Part shown: positions 25,105 through 32,209 of the stretch, piece after piece
Position numbering within the stretch: the first letter of the stretch is position 1
Layout of the letters: each line of letters opens with the position of its first letter
Assembly: GCF_029543245.1 (NCBI RefSeq)
Contig: NZ_JARQWV010000007.1
Span: 124,001 to 188,000, forward strand
Direction of reading: 5' to 3'
Source: Caulobacter endophyticus
Lineage (GTDB): Bacteria; Pseudomonadota; Alphaproteobacteria; Caulobacterales; Caulobacteraceae
DNA: 64,000 nt
Notes under the pieces: generated by a model
Databases searched by the model: none
What the model was told of the DNA's origin: nothing
What the model saw: the letters and a program-made list of their open reading frames with translations, nothing else
Translations under genes and position numbers: made by a program

Positions 25105-25590
25105 CTACTCGCCCTTGCAGTCGGCGCACTTGCCGTGGGCTTCGATGGTCACGCCGGTCAGGGCGTAGCCGGCCGCCTGGCCCGCGGCGATGATGTCGGC
25201 GGTGGCTTCGGGCTCGAACTCGCGGGTGGCGCCGCAGCAGTCGCAGATCAGGAACGCCGCGGCGTGGCCGTCGGCCTCGCGCCGGCAGGCGACATAGGCG
25301 TTGAGGCTCTCGATGCGGTGGGCGAAGCCCTGCTTTTCGAGGAACTCCAGCGCGCGATAGACGGTCGGCGGCTTGGCCGGCGGGCCGTCGACCGCGAAGG
25401 TCGAGATCAGGTCGTAGGCCTTCACCGGCTGGCCCGCTTCCAGCAGCAGTTCCAGCACCCGGCGGCGCGGGGCGGTCAGGCGCTGGTCGGCCGCCGCGCA
25501 GCGGCTCTCGGCCGCCGCCAGTTCGGCGGCGAGCGCGTCCCCGGCGACGCCGTGGTGATGGTGGTCGTGATCGCACGCGGTGTGGGCCAT
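25105..25590 (-). CDS. zur: Zinc uptake regulator Zur (Fur family)
   Basis: The 161-residue Fur-family repressor has a His-rich N-terminus (CDHDHHHHG), a winged helix (LTAPRRRVLELLLEAGQPVKAYDLI; PPTVYRALEFLEKQGFAHRIESLNAYVAC) and a dimerisation domain with Cys pairs (CDCCGATREFEP; HGKCADCKGE) that would hold structural zinc. The TVYRAL plus His-rich and Cys features fit Zur better than Fur. No zinc transporter gene lies next to it in the window. Confidence 0.88.
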   Translation of the reverse strand: MAHTACDHDHHHHGVAGDALAAELAAAESRCAAADQRLTAPRRRVLELLLEAGQPVKAYDLISTFAVDGPPAKPPTVYRALEFLEKQGFAHRIESLNAYVACRREADGHAAAFLICDCCGATREFEPEATADIIAAGQAAGYALTGVTIEAHGKCADCKGE

Positions 25591-25626
25591 GGGCCAGAGG
25601 TAGAGGTCCGGACCCTCCGGCGCAAG

Positions 25627-26397
25627 CTACAGCAGCGGCCTGGCCACCAGGGCGGCCTCCGCCTCGCAGCGGAGCTTATCCGGCGCGGGGGCGGTCTTGC
25701 GCACGGCGGTCATTTCGGCCCGTACGGCGGCCAGGTCGGCCTTGAAGGCGCGCGAGCTCTTCAGCGCCTTGTGCAGGTTGCGGGCGTTGCGGCGGCCGGC
25801 CTCGACCGAGCTCATGTTGTGCACGCCGCAGACCACCCGGCTTTCGCCGAACCCCTGCGCCCTGGCCAGGATCGCCGGAGCGCGGTCGGGAGCGGCCTCG
25901 GCCAGCAGCAGGCCGACGGTCCAGCCCCAGGTCGAGTGGCCGGACGGATAGTCGGGCGACACGGCCAGGCCCACGGTCTTGGGCAGGCAGATCGGCGCGT
26001 CCTCGAACAGGTAGGGGCGGGGGCGCAGATGCTTCCACTTGGGGCCGGCCACCGCGGCGCGCACGTCGCCGCGCATCCTCTCCATCATCGCCAGGAGCTT
26101 GGGATTGGTCTGCGGCGTGATGCTGGCCCCAAGGGCGCAGGCATAGCCGTCGAGGATGCGGCTCTTGTCGGCGTCGGCCTGGGCCAGCGACCAGCGGGGG
26201 CCGTCCTTGAGCGGACGGGTGGCGCGGAAGATCTCGCGGTCGCGCCGCTCGGCCGGCGTGCCCTCCTTCGGCGGCGGGGGCAGGTGGTCGCGGGCGTCGA
26301 AGGCGCGCGGGTGCAGGTAGCGGTCGTCGTCGTCGCCGGGAAGGGCGGCGCAGCTCGCCAGGGCGAGCGCGGCGGCGGCGACGATGGGCAGGCGCAT
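25627..26397 (-). CDS. Class A acid phosphatase-like (PAP2) lipoprotein with a motif-3 substitution
   Basis: The 256-residue protein has a lipobox (LALASC, Cys16) and the class A non-specific acid phosphatase core. Motif 1 is KWKHLRPRP (K120-x6-R127-P128) and motif 2 is PSGH (151-154). Motif 3 is SRVVCGVHNMSSVEAGR (186-202). In the family motif 3 is SRxxxGxHxxxD; here the position four residues after His193 is Ser197, not Asp. Activity may be altered or lost. The ATG directly follows the terminator of the upstream gene and has no Shine-Dalgarno. Confidence 0.85.
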   Translation of the reverse strand: MRLPIVAAAALALASCAALPGDDDDRYLHPRAFDARDHLPPPPKEGTPAERRDREIFRATRPLKDGPRWSLAQADADKSRILDGYACALGASITPQTNPKLLAMMERMRGDVRAAVAGPKWKHLRPRPYLFEDAPICLPKTVGLAVSPDYPSGHSTWGWTVGLLLAEAAPDRAPAILARAQGFGESRVVCGVHNMSSVEAGRRNARNLHKALKSSRAFKADLAAVRAEMTAVRKTAPAPDKLRCEAEAALVARPLL

Positions 26398-26398
26398 A

Positions 26399-26433
26399 GA
26401 AAAAGGGTCCCGGAAATCACTTTCCGGGACCCT
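26399..26433 (-). terminator. Intrinsic terminator of the deoxyhypusine-synthase-like gene
   Basis: A 13-bp perfect stem (26421-26433 with 26404-26416 on the minus strand) and 4-base loop is followed on the minus strand by TTTTT. It lies 27 bases after the stop of the upstream minus-strand gene and abuts the acid-phosphatase ATG (26397). Confidence 0.93.
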
Positions 26434-26459
26434 GCAATCTTGGCCTTCGCCGATCAAGC

Positions 26460-27512
26460 CTACTTGCCGAACAGCTTGTTCCAGCGCGGCTTTTCGCGGC
26501 CTTCCCAGGCCTTGCGGTGGTAGGCGTCGCTGGCGATCAGCGGCACCACGGTGGTGGCTTCGGCGAAGACCATCTGTTCGTAGGTGGTCGAGACCTTGCC
26601 CCACGAGGCGGCTTCCTTGAGCGTCGACGACGAGCAGGCGCCGTCGCGCACGTCGGCCACCGTGATCTGGATGGCGTACTTGTGCATGTCGGCCTCGACG
26701 CCGAGGATCTCGGCGCAGACGACGGTGTCCTGGGCGAAGTTCTTCGGCACGCCGCCGCCGACCATGAACAGGCCGGTGGTGCCGGCGGCGATCTTGACGT
26801 CCGTCAGTTCACGGAAGTCGGCCACGGCGTCGATCATCAGGTAGGGCGCCTTCTCGGCGATCTTTTCCTTCTGGTGCTTGACCAGGCCGAAGCCGGCCGA
26901 GCTGTCGACGAAGGCCGGGCAGAAGATCGGCACGCCTTCTTCGTAGGCGGTCTGGATCAGGCTGCCTTCCTTCTTGGCGTTGCCTTCCGACAGCCACTTG
27001 CCCATTTCCCAGATGAACTCGCGCGAGGAATAGCCGCGCGGCTCCAGGCGGTTGCAGATCTCGAGGATCGTGTGGTCGCAGGCCTGAAGTTCTTCTTCGT
27101 CGATATAGGTGTCGTAGATGCGGTCGATGTAGTTGTCGCGCAGGACGTTGTCGTCGACCGGGCCGGCGGCCTGATAGTGCTTGAAGCCGAGGGCTTCGAA
27201 GAAGTCCATGTCGACGATCGAGGCGCCGGTGGCGACCACGGCGTCGATCATGCCGTTCTTCACCATGTCGCGGTAGACGTGCATGCAGCCGCCGGCCGAG
27301 GTCGAACCGGCCAGGATCAGCCAGGTCGAGCAGCCCTTGTCGGCCAGGGCCATGTTGAAGATGTCGGCGGCGCGGGCGGTGTCGCGCGAGCTGAACGACA
27401 TCTTGCGCATGGAGTCGATGATCGGGCGGGCGTCGTACGACTTGATGTCGACGTGCTCGACCACGGTCTGGAGCAGCTCGGCCTTCTGGTTGTTCGGAAC
27501 GGGAGCGTTCAT
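26460..27512 (-). CDS. Deoxyhypusine synthase-like enzyme (polyamine aminobutyl transfer)
   Basis: The 350-residue protein is a bacterial deoxyhypusine synthase homologue. It has the NAD-binding Rossmann layout (TWLILAGSTSAGGCMHVYRDMVKNGMIDAVVATGASIVD; GTTGLFMVGGGVPKNF) and the catalytic Lys in AASWGK (Lys306), equivalent to the Lys of human DHS. Bacteria lack eIF5A, so these enzymes are thought to make homospermidine or related polyamines. Its neighbour on the same strand is a decarboxylase that supplies putrescine-type diamines. A typical length supports an intact enzyme. Confidence 0.85.
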   Translation of the reverse strand: MNAPVPNNQKAELLQTVVEHVDIKSYDARPIIDSMRKMSFSSRDTARAADIFNMALADKGCSTWLILAGSTSAGGCMHVYRDMVKNGMIDAVVATGASIVDMDFFEALGFKHYQAAGPVDDNVLRDNYIDRIYDTYIDEEELQACDHTILEICNRLEPRGYSSREFIWEMGKWLSEGNAKKEGSLIQTAYEEGVPIFCPAFVDSSAGFGLVKHQKEKIAEKAPYLMIDAVADFRELTDVKIAAGTTGLFMVGGGVPKNFAQDTVVCAEILGVEADMHKYAIQITVADVRDGACSSSTLKEAASWGKVSTTYEQMVFAEATTVVPLIASDAYHRKAWEGREKPRWNKLFGK

Positions 27513-27674
27513 CGCTTCGGTTTCCCTGACTTTGGACGCCCGTCGTTGGAACTGGGCCGCCTGTCGGGACGGAGCGACCGACAGGGGCGGAAAATGCGAA
27601 CCGCACCCGACGTCTAACGTCGAGCGCGGCGCGCGGTTTAACTCAGAAACGGTCTACTGACGAAACACGTCCGT

Positions 27675-28934
27675 TTAGCGACGGCGCTTGCGCTTGCCGG
27701 CCGCGCCCTTCGGACGTGAGAAGCGCACGACCTTGCGTTCCTCGGCCTCGGTGCGGACCACCGGGATCGAGCGCTTGGCCAGGCCGTACATCGAGGCCAT
27801 CGGCGCGTCCTGCACCTCGACGGTGTCGGTTTCGCCAAAGCCGTTGAAGCGGGTCGACATCGCCACGCCGTAGGCGCCCAGCATGCCGATCTCGATATAG
27901 TCGCCTTCGTCCACGCTTTCCGGCAGCCAGAAGGGCCCCGGCATGTGGTCGACGCTGTCGCAGGTCGGGCCGTAGAAGCGGAAGGGCTTGAGGCCCTCTT
28001 CCACCACTTCGCCGTTCTTGCGGTACAGCTTCACCGGGAAGGGCCACTTCATGTGCGCCGCGTCGAACAGCGAGCCATACGACCCGTCGTTCAGATAGAG
28101 CGCGTCGCCCTTCTTCAGCTCGACCTTGACCAGCAGCGACGAGGCCTCGGCGCACAGGGCGCGGCCCGGCTCGCACCACAGCTCGGTGGTCTCGTGGACC
28201 ATCATCTCGGCGAAGCCGCGGTCGATGGCCGCCAGGTATTCCGACAGGTCCGGCGGGACCATGCCCGGATAGATCGACGGGAAGCCGCCCCCGACGTCGA
28301 CGACGTCGGCCAGCACGCCGGCGCGCACCAGGGCGCGGCTCGCCTGGGCCATGGCGGCCTGATAGGCGGTCGGGCGCATGCACTGGCTGCCGACGTGGAA
28401 CGAGACGCCCATCAGGTCCTGCGTCGAGCGGCGAGCCGCCAGCAGCAGGGACGGGGCGTTGTGCAGATCGACGCCGAACTTGCCCGACAGCGAGTAGGCC
28501 GCGCCTTCGGCCTGCACGCCCATGCGGACGATCAGGTTCAGGTCCTTGGCCTGGCCGGTCGAGTCGATGATCTTGGCCAGTTCCTCGTGCGTGTCGAACG
28601 AGAAGGTGCGCACGCCGTGGTCGAAATAGGCGGCCGAGATGGCGCGCCGGCTTTTGACCGGGTGCATGAAGGCCATGCGCGAGCCGGGAGCGTGCTCGGC
28701 CACGAGCTCGATCTCGGCCACGGACGCGACGTCGAACGACCGCACGCCGGCGGTCGCCAGCTCGCGGATCACCCACGGGGAAGGATTGGCCTTCACCGCG
28801 TAGAAAACGTCGCCTTTGAATTCAGACTGGAACCAGCGCGCCGCTACCGACACCGCGTCCGGGCGCACGAGTGCGACAGGACGTTCCGGTGACCGCTCAC
28901 GGACCAGGTCCAGGGGCGTGTGGTACGTGGACAA
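27675..28934 (-). CDS. PLP-dependent ornithine/lysine decarboxylase (fold III)
   Basis: The 419-residue protein has the alanine-racemase-like barrel with the PLP-binding Lys48 in DVFYAVKANPS and phosphate-binding GGGFPSIYPG. The C-terminal barrel holds YGPTCDSVDHMPG (catalytic Cys) and the ending NGFGETDTVEV. It decarboxylates ornithine, and possibly lysine, to a diamine. The C-terminus is highly basic (GAAGKRKRRR). It lies upstream of the deoxyhypusine-synthase-like gene with a 162-base gap, suggesting linked polyamine synthesis. Confidence 0.87.
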   Translation of the reverse strand: MSTYHTPLDLVRERSPERPVALVRPDAVSVAARWFQSEFKGDVFYAVKANPSPWVIRELATAGVRSFDVASVAEIELVAEHAPGSRMAFMHPVKSRRAISAAYFDHGVRTFSFDTHEELAKIIDSTGQAKDLNLIVRMGVQAEGAAYSLSGKFGVDLHNAPSLLLAARRSTQDLMGVSFHVGSQCMRPTAYQAAMAQASRALVRAGVLADVVDVGGGFPSIYPGMVPPDLSEYLAAIDRGFAEMMVHETTELWCEPGRALCAEASSLLVKVELKKGDALYLNDGSYGSLFDAAHMKWPFPVKLYRKNGEVVEEGLKPFRFYGPTCDSVDHMPGPFWLPESVDEGDYIEIGMLGAYGVAMSTRFNGFGETDTVEVQDAPMASMYGLAKRSIPVVRTEAEERKVVRFSRPKGAAGKRKRRR

Positions 28935-29087
28935 TTCACGTAACCCCCTGTTGGAAGTTAAACCCAGGCCGGCGTTAGCAGCGTTTTAGAGGACTTCGGG
29001 TCCGCCGGAGCCGAGCGAAATAGGGGCATAGGGCGGGGATGTAAAGACCCTTTTGATCGCGGCGGGCGAGGCGAATTGATCCACTGG

Positions 29088-29105
29088 TCGTCACAAATCC
29101 GTTGC
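29088..29105 (+). promoter_or_regulatory. PHO-box-like sequence upstream of phnC
   Basis: TCGTCACAAATCCGTTGC matches 13 of 18 positions of the PhoB box pattern CTGTCAY-N4-CTGTCAY, with the two repeats 11 bases apart. It lies 67 bases before the phnC ATG. PhoB binding is inferred from pattern, location and function of the downstream genes. Confidence 0.5.
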
Positions 29106-29172
29106 GCGAGCGCCGCAAAGCAGGGAACGGATTTGCCCGCGCCGGAAACCACGTTAAGGATTCGACCCGACC

Positions 29173-29967
29173 ATGACGTCGGACCCTGTTCTCTCGATCC
29201 GCGCCGTATCCAAGACCTTCGGGTCGCGGAAGGCCCTGAACGCCGTTTCGCTCGACGTGGCGCGGGGCGAGATGATCGCGCTTATCGGTCCTTCGGGCTC
29301 GGGCAAGTCGACCCTGCTGCGCTCGATCGACGGCCTGCAGACGATCGATGAAGGGGAGGGCGCGATCAGTGCCTTCGGCGGCCCGGTTCAGGCCAGGGGC
29401 CGCGTTTCGGATCAGGTGCGCAAGGCGCGCATCCGCATCGGCTTCATCGCCCAGCAGTTCAATCTCGTCGGCCGGCTGTCGCTGTTCAGCAACGTGGCGC
29501 TGGGTTCGCTGGGCCGCATCCCGCTGGTGCGCGGCCTGCTGGGCGCCTGGCCGAAAGAGACCCGCGAGGCGGCCATGGCCGCCCTGCACCGCGTCGGCAT
29601 CTCCGACTATGCCGGCCAGCGCGCCAACACGCTTTCGGGCGGCCAGCAGCAGCGCGGCGCCATCGCGCGGGCCTTGGTGCAGAAGGCCAAGATCATCCTC
29701 GCCGACGAACCGGTCGCCTCGCTCGACCCGGTCTCGGCCCGCAAGGTCATGGAGATCCTCCGCGACCTGAACGCCAGCGACGGCCTGACCGTCATCGTCA
29801 CCCTGCACCAGGTGGACTACGCCCTGCGCTATTGCGACCGGGTCGTGGCCCTGAAGGCTGGGCAGAAGGTCTATGACGGCCCCGCCGATGCGCTGGACCG
29901 TGACAAGCTCATCGAAATCTACGGCCCGGAATTCGAGGACGTGTTCTGGGAAGGAGCCCCGCAATGA
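29173..29967 (+). CDS. phnC: Phosphonate ABC transporter ATPase PhnC
   Basis: The 264-residue ATPase energises uptake of phosphonates or phosphite. It has Walker A GPSGSGKSTLLRSI, signature LSGGQQQRGAIARAL and Walker B IILADEPVASLDP, plus the PhnC-typical stretch IRIGFIAQQFNLVGRLSLFSNVALGSLG. It overlaps phnD by ATGA, so phnCDE is one operon. No C-P lyase genes are in the window, so imported compounds must be metabolised elsewhere. Confidence 0.93.
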   Translation: MTSDPVLSIRAVSKTFGSRKALNAVSLDVARGEMIALIGPSGSGKSTLLRSIDGLQTIDEGEGAISAFGGPVQARGRVSDQVRKARIRIGFIAQQFNLVGRLSLFSNVALGSLGRIPLVRGLLGAWPKETREAAMAALHRVGISDYAGQRANTLSGGQQQRGAIARALVQKAKIILADEPVASLDPVSARKVMEILRDLNASDGLTVIVTLHQVDYALRYCDRVVALKAGQKVYDGPADALDRDKLIEIYGPEFEDVFWEGAPQ

Positions 29968-30971
29968 TCCGCCGCAGCCTGATCGCCGGCCTTGCTCTGA
30001 GCGCGCTGGCGCTCGCCGCCTGCTCGGGCCCGTCCGAGGCCCCCGCGTCGAAGGACACGGTGACCTTCTCGATCCTGTCGACCGAGTCCGCCCAGAACAT
30101 GGAGGGCTACTGGAAGCCCATCCTGGAGGACATGGAAAAGCAGACCGGCCTCAAGGTGAAGCCGTTCTTCTCGTCCAACTATTCGTCGCTGATCGTGGCC
30201 ATGGGCGCCAAGCAGACCGATCTGGGCTGGTTCTCCAACCAGTCGGGCCTGGAGGCGGTGCGCCGCTCGAACGGCGAGGTCTTCGCCCGCACCTTCGATC
30301 CCTCGGGCGTCGACGGCTACAAGTCGGTGGTCATCGTCCCCAAGGACAGCAAGCTGACGGTCGAGCAACTCCTGAAGTGCGACAAGTCGCTGAACTTCGG
30401 CATCGGCGACAAGAAATCGACCTCCGGCACCCTGGCCCCGATGACCTACCTGTTCATCCCGGCCGGCAAGAAGCCCGAGACCTGCTTCAAGACCGTGCTG
30501 ACCGGCAATCACCAGGCCAACCTGTTCGCCGTGGCCAACGGCAAGCTGGACGCGGCCACCAACAACTCCACCAGCCTGCGCCTCAACGCTGCGCGCAAGG
30601 ACGGTCAGGCCGACAAGGTCAAGGTGATCTGGGAGTCGCCGACCCTGCCCGAAGACCCGATCATCTGGCGCAGGGACGTGGATCCGGTCGTGAAGGAGAA
30701 GCTGCGCCAGTTCTTCCTGACCTATGCGCAGGGCGATACGCCCGAGGCCGCCAGGCAGCGCGCCAATCTCGAGCGTCTGTCGATCGGCGGCTTCAAGCCG
30801 GCCGACGACAGCCACCTGCTGACGGTGCGCGAGATGGAGGCCCTGGAGAACTTCGGCCTGGCCAAGGAGGGCGGCGACGCCGCCAAGATCGCCGCCGCCC
30901 AGAAGGTGCTGGACGGTGTCCGCGCCGAACGCCTGGCCGCCGAGGCCAAGGCCGGCCTGCCCGCCAACTGA
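29964..30971 (+). CDS. phnD: Phosphonate/phosphite-binding lipoprotein PhnD
   Basis: The 335-residue substrate-binding protein has a lipobox (LALAAC, Cys21) and the PhnD family core (FSILSTESAQNMEGYWKPILEDMEKQTGLKVKPFFSSNYSSLIVAMGAKQTDLGWF; GDKKSTSGTLAPMTYLF; VANGKLDAATNNST). It delivers organophosphorus or phosphite ligands to PhnE. The overlap with phnC and the two-base gap to phnE confirm operon organisation. Confidence 0.92.
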   Translation: MIRRSLIAGLALSALALAACSGPSEAPASKDTVTFSILSTESAQNMEGYWKPILEDMEKQTGLKVKPFFSSNYSSLIVAMGAKQTDLGWFSNQSGLEAVRRSNGEVFARTFDPSGVDGYKSVVIVPKDSKLTVEQLLKCDKSLNFGIGDKKSTSGTLAPMTYLFIPAGKKPETCFKTVLTGNHQANLFAVANGKLDAATNNSTSLRLNAARKDGQADKVKVIWESPTLPEDPIIWRRDVDPVVKEKLRQFFLTYAQGDTPEAARQRANLERLSIGGFKPADDSHLLTVREMEALENFGLAKEGGDAAKIAAAQKVLDGVRAERLAAEAKAGLPAN

Positions 30972-30973
30972 CG

Positions 30974-31792
30974 ATGAGCGAGACCCCGATCCCGGCCCCG
31001 CCGAAGCGCTCGGCTTCGGCCATCGGCTTCGACCTGCTGCTGTGGGGCGGCGTCGCCGTCCTGCTGCTGATCAGCTTCAAGCCGGCCGAGATCGACAAGT
31101 TTCCCGAACTGTTCGGCGGTTCGGAGCGGATGCGCGACTTCGCGCGCGGCTTCTTCTCGGCCTTCACCGATCTGGACGCCTTCACGGCGATGGACTGGCC
31201 GCTGTTCATCGCCAAGATGTGGGAGACGATCCAGATGGCGCTGTGGGGCACGGCGCTGGCCGTGCTCGTGGCCGTGCCGCTGGGCATACTGGGGGCGCGC
31301 AACATCACGCCCTGGTGGATCCAGCAGCCGGTGCGCCGCCTGCTCGACCTGATCCGCTCGATCCCCGACCTCGTCGTGGCCCTGATCTTCATCACCGCGG
31401 TGGGCCTGGGGCCATTCGCCGGCGTCATGGCCATCATGTTCAACACCGGCGGCGTGCTGGCCAAGCTGTTCGCCGAGGCCGTGGAGTCGATCGACAAGGG
31501 CCCGGTCGAGGGCGTGCGCGCCACCGGCGCGGTGAAGCTGCAGGAGATCATCTGGGGCGTCATCCCTCAGGTGGCCCCGCTGTGGACCAGCTACGCCCTC
31601 TACCGTTTCGAAAGCAGCGCTCGCGCCGCCACGGTGCTGGGGCTGATCGGGGCGGGCGGCATCGGCCAGATCCTCATCGACTCCATCAACGCCTTCCAGT
31701 TCGACCAGACCGGCTGCATTGTGCTGGTCATCGTCGTGGCGGTGTCGATGATCGACCTGCTGTCCCAGGCGATCCGCTCGCGCCTGCTGTAG
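30974..31792 (+). CDS. phnE: Phosphonate ABC transporter permease PhnE
   Basis: The 272-residue permease has about six hydrophobic segments and the EAA loop (GPVEGVRATGAVKLQEIIWGVIPQVAPLW). Only one permease gene is present, which is common and would act as a homodimer. It is the last gene of phnCDE; the frame is open upstream inside phnD, but ATG 30974 follows the phnD stop by two bases. Confidence 0.92.
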   Translation: MSETPIPAPPKRSASAIGFDLLLWGGVAVLLLISFKPAEIDKFPELFGGSERMRDFARGFFSAFTDLDAFTAMDWPLFIAKMWETIQMALWGTALAVLVAVPLGILGARNITPWWIQQPVRRLLDLIRSIPDLVVALIFITAVGLGPFAGVMAIMFNTGGVLAKLFAEAVESIDKGPVEGVRATGAVKLQEIIWGVIPQVAPLWTSYALYRFESSARAATVLGLIGAGGIGQILIDSINAFQFDQTGCIVLVIVVAVSMIDLLSQAIRSRLL

Positions 31793-32209
31793 GCGGCCGC
31801 CCGGTCGTTCGGGCTTCAAAATTTCCAGCGACGGTTTTGTGTCATGTCGGGCCTCCGCGCGCCCGGCGGCCGTCCTGCCGGCCTGAGCGGGGATCGTGCT
31901 CTTGTCGCCGGAGAGATCTGGCGCGTGGAGCCGCTTGTCGGTTCCAGTAGATCGCTGCGCGTTCCAGAAATTCTAAGTTTGTTCATCCGCCTTGGAGGCG
32001 GCCAGGAAATCTTGTCGCTAAGCCTGTAGTTTCAATTTTGACTGAAAGCGGCAAAAACGAACGTTGTTATCTTCTGTTTGTGCCTGAGCGGGCTGCCGCA
32101 TGTCAGTTGTGGCGCAAAATTATCACGTCTTGAAACATACATATTGGTGTCGCCGAAGCGTCATCGCTGGCGTTTTATCCCCCGCCCCACCAAAAAGGGG
32201 TACACATTC
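31793..32209. other. 417-bp non-coding region between phnE and a TonB receptor
   Basis: No convincing gene or terminator is seen. The region is AT-richer toward its 3' half. TTTCA (32030-32034) and TGAAA (32043-32047) form a short inverted repeat over a TTGAC-like -35. GGGG at 32197-32200 may serve as the ribosome-binding site of the next gene. I found no convincing PHO box, so PhoB control of that receptor is unsupported. Confidence 0.45.

Noticed and set aside
28935..32209. Search for C-P lyase genes or a phosphite dehydrogenase next to phnCDE
   Set aside because: None are present, so the substrate of the transporter cannot be fixed from context.
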